In this document: piece by piece, positions 26,396 through 34,923 of the stretch
Layout: the number at the start of each line of letters is the position of its first letter
How positions within the stretch are numbered: position 1 is the first letter of the stretch
Assembly (NCBI GenBank): GCA_964474655.1
Contig: CAYYTU010000018.1
Coordinates: 1-50,268, forward strand
Length of the DNA: 50,268 bases
Reading direction: 5' to 3'
DNA from: CAYYTU01 sp964474655
GTDB taxonomy: Bacteria; Chloroflexota; Anaerolineae; B4-G1
The notes under the pieces: model-generated
What the model was told of the DNA's origin: nothing
Seen by the model: the letters and a program-made list of their open reading frames with translations, nothing else
Databases searched by the model: none
Translations under genes and position numbers: made by a program

Positions 26396-27933
26396 GATTC
26401 TTCCACCTGGCAGAGGTTCAGCTCCATCACGCTTTCCAGCTGGTGGCAAAGCCAGGCAGTGATGTCCTCTCGCTCGATCAGCCAGCGCAGCCGTTGAGCA
26501 CGCTCGTGGCGCTCCTCCGGATCCATCGTCAGCCCCTGATGGAGCGCCTCGGCTGTGGCGTACACGTCGCACGGCGAGATGACGTTCGCGCCGGGCTCCA
26601 GCTGCTGGCGTGCGCCCGTCCGTTCGGAAAGCACCAGCACCCCGTCGCGCTCGTTGACCGTCGGGCCTTCTTTGGCGACCAGGTTCATCCCGTCGGCGAT
26701 GGAGTTGACCAGCAGCACGTCGTACATCTGCATAGCGGCCACGGCGCGCGGATAGTTATCGCCCACCAGCACCCGGATCGGCTCCCAGTCGCTGTTTCCG
26801 TGTTTGGCGTTGACCTGCCCGGCGGCGGCCATCAGTTTGTCCAGATAATCCTGGTATTCCCCCACACCCAGCCGCGAGGGAACGAGCAGGGCCACGAATT
26901 TGACCTTACCCAGGTGCTCGGGGTGGAGATCGAGCATCTCGTCGAAGGCCTGGAACCCGCGCACGATGTTCTTGCTGGGCTCAATGCGGTCGACGCGCAG
27001 GATCAACTGTCGATCTTTTGCGAAGTCCTTGATTTCGGAGCGATACTCAGCTGCTTCTTCCGATTTTGCCATCTGGCGCAGCGCTTCCACGTCGATGGAG
27101 ATGGGGAAATCGCGGGTGTAGGTGGCGTGGTTTTTGTACCAGATTCGTCCTCGCTCGTACTTTAGCTGGGCCTCGGGGAGATAGGATTCGCAGGTGCGCA
27201 AGAAATTACGGGCATCCAGTTCCGTCTGGAAGCCCAGCACGTCTGCGGCGCATAAGCCATCCAGGATACTCTCCCGCATCCGTGGGGGCAGAATGCCCCA
27301 ATACTCCGGCCCGGGCCAGGGGATGTGCACGAAGTGCAGGATGGTGGGCTGATCGGCGGGATCCAGGCCCTCTCGCAGATGACGGGCCGTCAGGTAGAGG
27401 TGGTAGTCTTGCAGCATCACCAGCGTGGGGCGCTCGGTGGCTAACGTTTGCTTGGCGATGGTGTCCGCAAAGCTCTGATTGATGGCCACGTAACCGTTTT
27501 TCCATGCCTCCCAGGTCTCCTGATCGATCACGGGGGATGTCACCACGTCCCACATTGAGTGTTGCAGGAACCACAACAACGGGTTGGCGATCACGCTGTA
27601 ATATTGATTGTAGGCGGTCTCGTCCGGCGTGAGAAAATCGACGTGGACCGTGCTGCCTTCATCGTCGAGCGCCACGTCGCCTTCTTGCCATTCTGCGTCG
27701 GCCTCAGTGCGGGCACAGGCGACCCAGGTGGCCTCGGTGTAACGGCAAATCCCAAGCAAGGCGGTGACCAGTCCGCCTCCGCCACGTGTATATGTCAGAT
27801 CGCCATCCTCATCTCTCGTGAACGTGACCGGGCTACGGTTGGCGGCGATGATCAACGATCGTTCGGCGAAAAATTCGGATTGGATGGTTTGGCAGTGTTC
27901 GCGTATCTCACTAAGTGTCCTCTCGGTTCTCAT
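26392..27933 (-). CDS. otsA: GT20 synthase, trehalose-6-phosphate synthase-like
   Basis: 513 residues of glycosyltransferase family 20. Recognisable segments are ANRSPV with GGGGLVTALL near the N-terminus, QDYHLYL, FVHIPWPGPEYW, LRVDRIEPSKNI (donor site) and DGMNLVAKE. It would join a nucleotide-activated glucose to glucose 6-phosphate. The HIPWPGPEYW segment differs from the HTPFPSSE-type sequence of classical OtsA, so another acceptor such as glycerol 3-phosphate is possible. It starts inside the GH63 stop (ATGA) and couples to the GT4 gene the same way. Confidence 0.85.
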   Translation of the reverse strand: MRTERTLSEIREHCQTIQSEFFAERSLIIAANRSPVTFTRDEDGDLTYTRGGGGLVTALLGICRYTEATWVACARTEADAEWQEGDVALDDEGSTVHVDFLTPDETAYNQYYSVIANPLLWFLQHSMWDVVTSPVIDQETWEAWKNGYVAINQSFADTIAKQTLATERPTLVMLQDYHLYLTARHLREGLDPADQPTILHFVHIPWPGPEYWGILPPRMRESILDGLCAADVLGFQTELDARNFLRTCESYLPEAQLKYERGRIWYKNHATYTRDFPISIDVEALRQMAKSEEAAEYRSEIKDFAKDRQLILRVDRIEPSKNIVRGFQAFDEMLDLHPEHLGKVKFVALLVPSRLGVGEYQDYLDKLMAAAGQVNAKHGNSDWEPIRVLVGDNYPRAVAAMQMYDVLLVNSIADGMNLVAKEGPTVNERDGVLVLSERTGARQQLEPGANVISPCDVYATAEALHQGLTMDPEERHERAQRLRWLIEREDITAWLCHQLESVMELNLCQVEES

Positions 27934-29732
27934 AGGACCTCTCCTTTCGTTTCCAGAGCGTCGCTTTTATCTTCCTGGCTGGCCTGAATTGCCAGGTCGA
28001 TGAAAACAGCAGCGGTCCATCCAAAGGGGTCGGCGGCTGTCTGTGGTCGTTCTCCTGTCTCTGCGTTATAGTACTCGTAGATGCTGTCGTGGGCCATCAC
28101 GAGCTCTAACGTCTTATCGCGCAGTGTGTGAGCCAGCTCTTGCTCGCCGATCTGAAGCAGCGCTTCGATGAAGAAGTAGTTGATGTTGACCCATACTGGC
28201 CCGCGCCACATCGTCTCTGGGTCGTATCGGTCGTCGTTGCGGGCTACGGTGGGGATGACGTAGCTATCCCAGAACTCGTCTGGGTTGGTGAGGTGGTCGA
28301 TCAAGCGGTCGCATATGTGTTGGGGCAGCTGACCGGTCCACAAGGGATACAAGTTGAAGGGCGTGGCCACCGGCACCGGCTTCTCGTGGTGCAGGGCCTG
28401 GAACAGCCCGACCTCCTCGTCCCAGAAATCCTCGATCATACGCTGCACAATTGCCGCGGCACGACGGCGCCACATTGCGCCCTCGGCCTCCATCCCCAGC
28501 GCCTCGGCCATCATCGCCAGCGAGCCCATCTGCACACAGAGATACGTGTTCAGATCGGGCGGCTCGACCGGCATACCATAATCCCACAACGGGCTATCGT
28601 CCAGGCCGGAGGAGTAGGGGTGGTTGTACTGTGCCAGACCATCCACGTCGTCGTCGTTCATGCTGAACCACCAGGCATTCCAGCGGACCAGCGGCACGTA
28701 AATCTCCCGTAGGAAATTGAGGTCGGGGTCGGTCTCGTGGAGCTTGAGCGCGGCCCAGGCCAGAATGGGGGGTTTGGTGACCTCGGCGTGAATCGGGTGA
28801 TCGAGCTCAGCCACCACTCCCTCGTCGTACACCGAGTCGGGCAACATCCCGTCTTCCAGCTGATGCTCCAACATCGCGCGTATCTGGTCGCGGGCCAGAT
28901 CGGGGTCCACGTAGCGGTAGGCCAGCGCGTGCAGGGCGCTATCCCATAGCCATAGGCCCACGTAGTTCGTCTTGGAAGGCATCATTGCCTCGTAGGTGAC
29001 GTTGCCCTGGGGGCTGATAAGGTTACTCGCCATAATCCACCATGCATAGGCGTAGGTGTGGCGGTAGCGCTCGTCCACCGGGGGCACGCTGTCGAACCAT
29101 TGGTGCCAGCGCTCTTCCGCGGCCTGGTAGGTGATGGAGAATGGAAGGACCTTCCGGGAGAGGTCCAGGCCGCCGCGGATGGTGAGTGTGATGGCGCAAT
29201 CCTCTTCCGCTTCGACCACGAAATTGACCACGTAACCGCCTCCCCGAGGGGTGATTGTGTTGCAGATCACTTTCTCGTTGCTGGCGTAGGCCAGGTTGCG
29301 AACCGATTTGAACACACCGCCCACATCCGTCTCCTCCCAGAACTGGGGGGAGACGTGGAACCGGATGCCGGACGTCGTCTCTGGGGGCAAGCCCAGCGAA
29401 AGCGTCTGCTCGTCCTGGAAGACCAATCCGAAGTCGCCCAATCGCGTGCGGAAAAAGAGGGCGTGGGGATAGCTCACCACCTCTTCAAAATCGAGCTGGT
29501 CGCCGTGCTCGTCTACCAGGGCGAAGCTATGAATGAAAGGCGGTCGGTGTCGGTAGGTATCCAGCCCTGGTTGCAATTCGATCAGCCGTTCGGCCAGCTT
29601 GATCAGCAATCGGCTCTGGCCTGGCACCTGTTGGACCAGCAGGCGTGACCCGCGATCGCTGAAGGGAACCTGCGTGATGTCGATGCGATCTCTTAGCAGT
29701 TGGAGATGAGGAGATGTTGTCGTCGCTTGCAT
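27930..29732 (-). CDS. GH63-type glycoside hydrolase (glucosidase / glycosylglycerate hydrolase-like)
   Basis: 600 residues with an N-terminal beta-rich domain and a C-terminal (alpha/alpha)6 barrel. Barrel signatures include LWLWDSALHALAYR, KPPILAWAALKL, SGLDDSPLWD (proposed general acid, about 375), MWRGPVWVNINYF and YNAETGERP (proposed base Glu, about 556). This pattern fits GH63, which includes alpha-glucosidases and mannosyl/glucosylglycerate hydrolases. No signal peptide is seen, so it acts in the cytoplasm. It heads the otsA-GT4-otsB set and may recycle the compatible solute or trim the glycan. The exact substrate is open; trehalase-like GH37 is a weaker alternative. Confidence 0.82.
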   Translation of the reverse strand: MQATTTSPHLQLLRDRIDITQVPFSDRGSRLLVQQVPGQSRLLIKLAERLIELQPGLDTYRHRPPFIHSFALVDEHGDQLDFEEVVSYPHALFFRTRLGDFGLVFQDEQTLSLGLPPETTSGIRFHVSPQFWEETDVGGVFKSVRNLAYASNEKVICNTITPRGGGYVVNFVVEAEEDCAITLTIRGGLDLSRKVLPFSITYQAAEERWHQWFDSVPPVDERYRHTYAYAWWIMASNLISPQGNVTYEAMMPSKTNYVGLWLWDSALHALAYRYVDPDLARDQIRAMLEHQLEDGMLPDSVYDEGVVAELDHPIHAEVTKPPILAWAALKLHETDPDLNFLREIYVPLVRWNAWWFSMNDDDVDGLAQYNHPYSSGLDDSPLWDYGMPVEPPDLNTYLCVQMGSLAMMAEALGMEAEGAMWRRRAAAIVQRMIEDFWDEEVGLFQALHHEKPVPVATPFNLYPLWTGQLPQHICDRLIDHLTNPDEFWDSYVIPTVARNDDRYDPETMWRGPVWVNINYFFIEALLQIGEQELAHTLRDKTLELVMAHDSIYEYYNAETGERPQTAADPFGWTAAVFIDLAIQASQEDKSDALETKGEVL

Positions 29733-29734
29733 AT

Positions 29735-30433
29735 TTATCTACTGATTTCTAGTCCGCTAACCACGACCGTCACCTGTCCTGCTCCAATATTTTCCACCTG
29801 GCCTTCCGGCCCCAGCGCCAGCCCCACTTGCTCGGGTAGGCCCAGGCCCAGGTTGTTCGGTCGGATGTCTAACAACTTCCGCAGCCGGTTGGCGGTTTGG
29901 GCGCCTTCGAAGTAAGGCTCAATGATGGCCTGGGGCAACCAGCGCCAACCCGGCTCGGCGTGCTCTGGGGCGTCGGGATCGTCGACCCAGGCGCCCAGGG
30001 CGGAGGCGCCGACGCCCATTCCGATCACGACCGCGCCCTGGTTGAAGGCTCGACCGATGGTCTCCAGGGCCGGGCTTTCGCGCAGCGCCCGCGTCAGATG
30101 TAACATATCGGGCCCGTCGGCGATGTAGATCACGCTGGCATTCTCCAGCAGCTGGCAGTTTTCCGCCATCTGTGCTCCGGCGGCGTCGAAGATAGGCGCC
30201 ACGTACCCGTGTGGGCCGCCCAGGTTGACGTAATAATCGAGCAGGGCCTCATACTCGACGGTCGAGCCGCCGGCGGTGGGGACTACGACCATCGGCCCTT
30301 CCAAATCCGCCCATCCTAGCGCAGCCGCGTCGATGTCACCAGTCTCATTGGCTTGCCATTGACCGCCGCCGCCTAGCACCAACCAGCCGTTGCCGGCCCG
30401 CCAATGGAGAGGTCCCGTCTGCGTCAATTCCAT
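29735..30433 (-). CDS. S51 (cyanophycinase/dipeptidase E)-like protein lacking the nucleophile Ser
   Basis: 232 residues resembling peptidase family S51. It has LVLGGGGQWQ at 18-27, VVVPTAGGST at 50-58, and YIADGPDMLHL at 103-113 in the position of the GGGNT-type loop. The nucleophile elbow, normally G-T/S-S-A-G-A, reads GMGVGA at 138-143, with Gly140 where the catalytic Ser should be. It may therefore be a non-catalytic paralogue, or a related glutamine-amidotransferase-like fold with a different role. It ends two bases before the GH63 start and belongs to the same tight run of genes. Confidence 0.65.
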   Translation of the reverse strand: MELTQTGPLHWRAGNGWLVLGGGGQWQANETGDIDAAALGWADLEGPMVVVPTAGGSTVEYEALLDYYVNLGGPHGYVAPIFDAAGAQMAENCQLLENASVIYIADGPDMLHLTRALRESPALETIGRAFNQGAVVIGMGVGASALGAWVDDPDAPEHAEPGWRWLPQAIIEPYFEGAQTANRLRKLLDIRPNNLGLGLPEQVGLALGPEGQVENIGAGQVTVVVSGLEISR

Positions 30434-30499
30434 AAGTGAAGTTTTCCTCTATGTGCAGGTGAAGAGTAAGTCACCTCGAAAGGAGGTTTGTGAGCCGTG

Positions 30500-31678
30500 T
30501 CACGACAAGTAATGCATAACAGATTCCATCATCACCGCCACGCCCAGCGGTAGCGCATCCTCGTCGAAATCGAATTGGGGGTTGTGATGAGGCGCGTCCA
30601 GGCCCCGCTCTGCGTTGGCCGATCCGATGAAGAAGTAGCAGCCCGGCACTTGCGCTGTGAAGTAGGCTGCATCCTCGCTGCCCATCGTCTGTTCGCCACT
30701 TGAGACCTTCTCCGGCCCCACGATGACCTCTGCTGCGGCGTGCACCACTTCGGTCATCTCAGGGTCGTTGACCAGCGCCGGCGTCAGGTGTTCGATGGTC
30801 AGCTCTGCCCGCATGCCACAGCCTTCTGCTACACGGTCGACGATCTCGTGCATCCGGCGGATCACCGTCTCTTGGACCTCGGGGCTGTACGTGCGAATGG
30901 TACCGCTCATCTCGACTCGGTCCGGGATCACGTTGAAAGCCTCGCCCCCGCGGATGGAGCCGACGCTCACCACCGCTGCTTCCAGCGGGCTGACGTCGCG
31001 GCTGACGATCGATTGGAGCGTGGTCACGATGTGAGATGCAGCCACGATGGGATCGGCGGCTTGATGGGGCATCGCGCCGTGTCCGCCCTCGCCGTACACG
31101 GTGCACGTCCACTTATCGGCCGCGGCCATCACAGGCCCCGGCGTGACGTCGATGGTGCCCACTGGCCTCTGGTTCCACACGTGGGTCATCAAGGCCACGT
31201 CTGGACGGGGATTCTCCAGGACGTTCTCCTCTACCATCACCTCCGCGCCGTTGCCGCCCTCCTCGGCCGGCTGGAAGATCAGCTTGAGTGTGCCGCTGAT
31301 CGTGTCTCTATGTCGCGTCATCAGCTGAGCGACGCCCAGCCCGATCGCCATATGACCGTCGTGGCCGCAGGCGTGCATCACCCCCTCGGTTAGCGAGGCG
31401 TAGTCGATCTTGTTAGCCTCGGTGATGGGCAGTGCGTCCATATCGACGCGCACCATAACCGTCGAACCAGGTTGATCTCCTGCCAGCAGCGCCACCACGC
31501 CGGTCTCCGCCACGCCGGTCTCGACTTCGTAGCCCCACTCACGTAGTCGTTCGGCGACAATCCCCGCGGAGCGGTGCTCCTGGAAGGCCAGCTCTGGGTG
31601 CCGATGGAAGTCGCGTCGCCAGGCGACGATCTGCTCGCGCAGCGCTTCTGCCTCCGCCCTGAAGTCTATCTTTGCCAC
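30500..31678 (-). CDS. M20 family amidohydrolase / aminoacylase
   Basis: 392-residue metallopeptidase of the M20D type (hippurate hydrolase, N-acyl-amino-acid amidohydrolase). Metal-site motifs are DMDALP (about 79-84), HACGHDGHMA (about 107-116) and FQPAEEGGNGA (about 135-145). The dimerisation-domain His is in GHGAMPH, and a C-terminal His lies in the region of DAPHHNPQFDF. The start is GTG at 31678, with AAGGAG 8 bases upstream. It is 66 bases upstream of the S51-like gene on the same strand. It deacylates small amides; the substrate is unknown. Confidence 0.9.
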   Translation of the reverse strand: MAKIDFRAEAEALREQIVAWRRDFHRHPELAFQEHRSAGIVAERLREWGYEVETGVAETGVVALLAGDQPGSTVMVRVDMDALPITEANKIDYASLTEGVMHACGHDGHMAIGLGVAQLMTRHRDTISGTLKLIFQPAEEGGNGAEVMVEENVLENPRPDVALMTHVWNQRPVGTIDVTPGPVMAAADKWTCTVYGEGGHGAMPHQAADPIVAASHIVTTLQSIVSRDVSPLEAAVVSVGSIRGGEAFNVIPDRVEMSGTIRTYSPEVQETVIRRMHEIVDRVAEGCGMRAELTIEHLTPALVNDPEMTEVVHAAAEVIVGPEKVSSGEQTMGSEDAAYFTAQVPGCYFFIGSANAERGLDAPHHNPQFDFDEDALPLGVAVMMESVMHYLS

Positions 31679-32064
31679 TGCTCGCTCCTTTATATGTGGC
31701 TAAGTATGGCACGCTCTCGGTAAGCCTCAATTCAAGAGGTGCGCGTTGTTTCCGATCTCTCCATCGTCCTCTTTCTACTTATGCCCAGTCTCTCTGAGTG
31801 GGATCGATGTGTGTGATCCATTGTATATGATTGTCCCCATCTGTGCAATATCCTGGACTTTTTGCGGGTTTGTCGCCAGCGTGTGGCTGTGCTACAATGC
31901 TCTGAAGTGGTTTACGTCTTGTCATCATAAGCGGGGCTGGGATAAGGCTGACACGCTCTCAGAGGAGGTTTTGGATCTGGCCCGGGGACTGCTGCCCGAA
32001 AGGTTGCGTCTTGCTCGCTTAAGACCGTAGTCGGTATGGTAGGGAGAGATGAGGCTATAAAGAA
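31679..32064. other. divergent intergenic region
   Basis: It separates the minus-strand M20 operon from the plus-strand Fe-S gene. It contains the promoter at 31870-31898. A possible 94-codon reading at 31746 has no recognisable features and spans the promoter, so I do not call it. Confidence 0.5.
31870..31898 (+). promoter_or_regulatory. sigma-A promoter upstream of the Fe-S protein
   Basis: TTGTCG (31870-31875), 17 bases and TACAAT (31893-31898), with TGC (31890-31892) forming an extended -10. The predicted leader is about 160 bases. Confidence 0.5.
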
Positions 32065-32889
32065 ATGAGTCGACCTCTGTGGGTGGTTAAACTATTGAAA
32101 TGGGTCTACCCGGGTCGTTTCTTCGTTGCTAAAGCAACCAATCTCCCCTTGATTGGGCAGCTGGTGGACCATTGGCTTTTCAATGGCGACGGCTTGATCT
32201 TTCTTCCGCAGGATGAAGTGGTCCGAGAGATCTCTGTCGATGAATCCATTGATTCACCGGGTGAGATGGTGTTGCCCTCTCAGGTGGTGGATCACTTCAT
32301 TGAGCAAGCGAAAGTACACTGGCTGATGGATTTCTGCCTTTGTCGCGAGGCCGAGCAATGTGAAAATTACCCCATCGATCTGGGCTGTCTTTTTCTGGGG
32401 GAAGCAGCGCTGAAGATCAACCCGGCGCTGGGCCATCGCGTGACCAAGGAGGAAGCACGAGAGCACGTGCAGCGCTGCCGGGAAGCCGGCCTGATTCACT
32501 TTGTGGGACGTAATAAATTAGATACCGTTTGGCTGGGCGTCGGCCCGGGCGAGCGGCTGCTCACTATCTGCAATTGTTGTCCCTGTTGCTGCGTGTGGGG
32601 AGTCTTATCGCACGTCACCCCCCGCATCGGCGACAAGATCGAGCGGATGCCCGGCGTGGCGGTGAGTGTGAGCGAGCGCTGCGTGGGTTGCGGCAGCTGT
32701 ATGCAGGACATCTGCTTTATGAAGGCGATCCACCTGGAGGATGGGCGGGCCGTGATCGGTGAGGGTTGCAAGGGTTGCGGGCGTTGTGTCGACGTTTGCC
32801 CCCACGATGCAATTGATCTTTCGATCACTGACGAGCGATTCGTGACGACATCCATCGACCACATCACAGCGTTGGTGGATCTTGATTGA
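32065..32889 (+). CDS. Cys-rich 4Fe-4S protein with two ferredoxin motifs
   Basis: 274 residues, no signal peptide. The C-terminus carries two ferredoxin motifs: C206-X2-C-X2-C-X4-C217 (an extra residue before the last Cys) and C235-X2-C-X2-C-X3-C245. Upstream is a dense Cys run, CNCCPCCCVW (C169, 171, 172, 174, 175, 176), and an N-terminal group C91, C93, C99, C108. At least 18 Cys could bind three or more clusters. It lies next to cutA and converges on two methyltransferases of the MttB family. An electron-transfer or corrinoid-activation role is possible, but it is inference. I do not know a named family. Confidence 0.8.
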   Translation: MSRPLWVVKLLKWVYPGRFFVAKATNLPLIGQLVDHWLFNGDGLIFLPQDEVVREISVDESIDSPGEMVLPSQVVDHFIEQAKVHWLMDFCLCREAEQCENYPIDLGCLFLGEAALKINPALGHRVTKEEAREHVQRCREAGLIHFVGRNKLDTVWLGVGPGERLLTICNCCPCCCVWGVLSHVTPRIGDKIERMPGVAVSVSERCVGCGSCMQDICFMKAIHLEDGRAVIGEGCKGCGRCVDVCPHDAIDLSITDERFVTTSIDHITALVDLD

Positions 32890-32928
32890 ATCTGCGTCCT
32901 GGTTGCTACTGGATGGAGGGAGGTACGG

Positions 32929-33252
32929 ATGAGTGACTACGTCGTCGCGCTGGTTACAGCGCCCTCTGGAGAGGTGGGCGCGGAGATCGCTCGGTCGCTG
33001 TTGGAACGGGAGCTGGCAGCCTGCGTCAATATCGTCCCGGCGCTCAAGTCTTTGTACCTCTGGGAGGGCGAGCTTTGTGCCGATGAGGAGGTGTTGTTAC
33101 TCATCAAGACGAAGCGAGCGACCTGCGAGGAAGCGGTAATGGATGCGGTTCGTGATCTGCATCCCTACGACGTGCCGGAGATCATCGCATTGCCGATTGT
33201 GGCCGGCTCTGGCGATTACCTGGCCTGGATCGACGATCTGGTCCCCGGCTGA
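32929..33252 (+). CDS. cutA: divalent-cation tolerance protein CutA
   Basis: 107-residue trimeric CutA family protein with a ferredoxin-like fold. Signatures include LVTAPSGEVGAEIARSLLE, LAACVNIVP and a C-terminal DVPEIIALPI...YLAWI. The function is poorly defined, linked to copper and other divalent metals. It follows the Fe-S gene by 39 bases, with GGAGGGAGG upstream of its ATG, so both may be co-transcribed. Confidence 0.95.
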   Translation: MSDYVVALVTAPSGEVGAEIARSLLERELAACVNIVPALKSLYLWEGELCADEEVLLLIKTKRATCEEAVMDAVRDLHPYDVPEIIALPIVAGSGDYLAWIDDLVPG

Positions 33253-33281
33253 TGATCGCCGTCTGCTCGTAAGCAGCATCA

Positions 33282-33310
33282 GGGCGCAGCTGGTCCAAAC
33301 AGCTGCGCCC
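33282..33310. terminator. stem-loop between convergent cutA and mttB-like genes
   Basis: A perfect 11-bp stem, GGGCGCAGCTG/CAGCTGCGCCC (33282-33292, 33300-33310), with a 7-base loop. There is no T-run on either side, so it may block both directions or need another factor. Confidence 0.6.
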
Positions 33311-33335
33311 GGGTACGTTGCTTGGAGCGAATGAA

Positions 33336-34790
33336 CTACTCGCCGCGCGACGTGGCGCGCTCCTCCAAGATCTCCTCGATCACCGCTTCTGCCTCCTCTG
33401 GCAAGGGAGGAACCTCGTGCTGGGCCAGAATCTCCTTCGCGCGCTCGTTGGCCCGCGTGTACATATCCTGGCAGCCTTTGGCCTCCCAATCCTCATAGCG
33501 ATTGCGGTCGATCAGATCGGGCTTCCATTGGGCCCAATCCCAGCTATCCAGCGTGTGGTCGTCGGCCAGGTAGCCGCCGCCAGGCCGGACGCGGGCCGTG
33601 GCATCCAGCGCCAGCGTCCGCGGGCTGACCTCGACGCCGTCCATGATGAAGCGCATCTCGCGGATGATCTCGTCGGCGATGACCAGCGCCTCCATTGAGG
33701 ACGTGGAGCCGTACTCGATGTAGCCCACGTCGTGGACCAGCGTGCCGCGGGCCAGGAAGTTGGCCATAATGGAGACGGTCATCTCGATGCCCGCCTGGGC
33801 GTCGACGACCTTGCTGTCGGTGGCGCCGCCGGCCGACCAGGCCGGGAGATCGTACTGGCGGGCCAGGTCCATCTGGGCCATCATCCCCAGCGGCCACTCG
33901 GGGCTGCCGTAGCTGATGATGGTGGTCTTCATATCCATCGCGGCCGTGTTCATCCCGTAGATGTACGGTGCACCGGGGTTGATCAGCTGCGTCAGCACCA
34001 GCCCAACGAGACACTCGGCGTTGCCCAGCGCCAGTGCGCCCGCCAGCGTGATCGGTCCGCCGCCGCCGGTGTTGGGCGACGGGATGTAGCCGGAGGGGAC
34101 GCCCTTTTCGGCGCAGAAGATCAGCTTCTGCAGTGACTCCTCGATGATCATCAAGGGCGAAATCGGCTCAGCGTAGAGCAGGAAAAAGGGCTTCTCGCGC
34201 AGGGCCTGCTCGCCGCCGGCCACAGCCGCCGCGATGCGGTAAATGTCCTCCACGTCGGCGCGATCCTTGGCGGTGTAGACGTTGGGCTTGACCGAGCCGC
34301 GGATCATGCGTACGAACTCGTGGATGTAGAGGTCGTCGGCTGGCACGTCCGAGGGGTTGCTCATCGACATAATGAAGTCGATGTTCTCCAGCGCGTCGCA
34401 CAATCGCGCGATGTCCTCCACGTCCTGAGCGGTCGAACGGCGGCGTTCGCCGGTCTTCACGTCCAGCGTGAACGTGGTGTCGGAGCCGGGGCCGAAGAAG
34501 ACCTTGCCCAGCTCCAACGGCATCGTCAGGCTGCCCAGCCGGTCGTACATCGGGAGCCGCGAGGGCGCCTTGTCGATGGCGTCGACGACTAGATGTTCCG
34601 GTATCTTCAATCGACCATCGGATTCCCAGGCGCCGGCCTCCAGCAGAACCTCGCGCCCCTCGGGGTCTTGCATATCTACGCCGGTCTGGGACAGAATCTC
34701 CAGTGTGGCGTAGTGCACCTCTCGCACCTGCTCATCCGACATGCCGCGGGCGAAAGGCTGCAGCGTGGGGATAGGGAGTTGTTCAGTCAC
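33336..34790 (-). CDS. MttB-family methyltransferase, non-pyrrolysine type, copy 1
   Basis: 484 residues of the trimethylamine methyltransferase (MttB) superfamily. It shows the TIM-barrel family pattern, with SPNTGGGGPITLAGALALGN and SAGGATDSKVVDAQAGIEM. The reading frame is open throughout with no in-frame amber codon. It therefore resembles the pyrrolysine-free MtgB/MtpB-type enzymes that demethylate quaternary amines such as glycine betaine or proline betaine. The methyl group would go to a corrinoid protein, which is not encoded in the window. The start is GTG 34790 with GGAGG upstream. Substrate not predictable. Confidence 0.88.
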   Translation of the reverse strand: MTEQLPIPTLQPFARGMSDEQVREVHYATLEILSQTGVDMQDPEGREVLLEAGAWESDGRLKIPEHLVVDAIDKAPSRLPMYDRLGSLTMPLELGKVFFGPGSDTTFTLDVKTGERRRSTAQDVEDIARLCDALENIDFIMSMSNPSDVPADDLYIHEFVRMIRGSVKPNVYTAKDRADVEDIYRIAAAVAGGEQALREKPFFLLYAEPISPLMIIEESLQKLIFCAEKGVPSGYIPSPNTGGGGPITLAGALALGNAECLVGLVLTQLINPGAPYIYGMNTAAMDMKTTIISYGSPEWPLGMMAQMDLARQYDLPAWSAGGATDSKVVDAQAGIEMTVSIMANFLARGTLVHDVGYIEYGSTSSMEALVIADEIIREMRFIMDGVEVSPRTLALDATARVRPGGGYLADDHTLDSWDWAQWKPDLIDRNRYEDWEAKGCQDMYTRANERAKEILAQHEVPPLPEEAEAVIEEILEERATSRGE

Positions 34791-34867
34791 GAAACGTTAC
34801 CTCCGGTTTGGGTAGGGAGTAAGTAGTAAGGAGCGGGTGGGATCCGCCTCTCTTGGGATTGCTCCAC

Positions 34868-34923
34868 ACTCCATACTTCCTACTCCATACTTCCTACTCC
34901 ATACTTCCTACTCTATGTTTCCT
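34868..34923. repeat. 14-bp tandem repeat, four units
   Basis: ACTCCATACTTCCT occurs three times exactly (34868, 34882, 34896) and once degenerate (ACTCTATGTTTCCT, 34910-34923). It lies just downstream of copy 2 of the mttB-like genes (minus strand) and touches its stop codon. Confidence 0.85.

Noticed and set aside
31746..32030. 94-codon plus-strand reading upstream of the Fe-S gene
   Set aside because: It overlaps the extended -10 promoter at 31870-31898 and shows no protein features.
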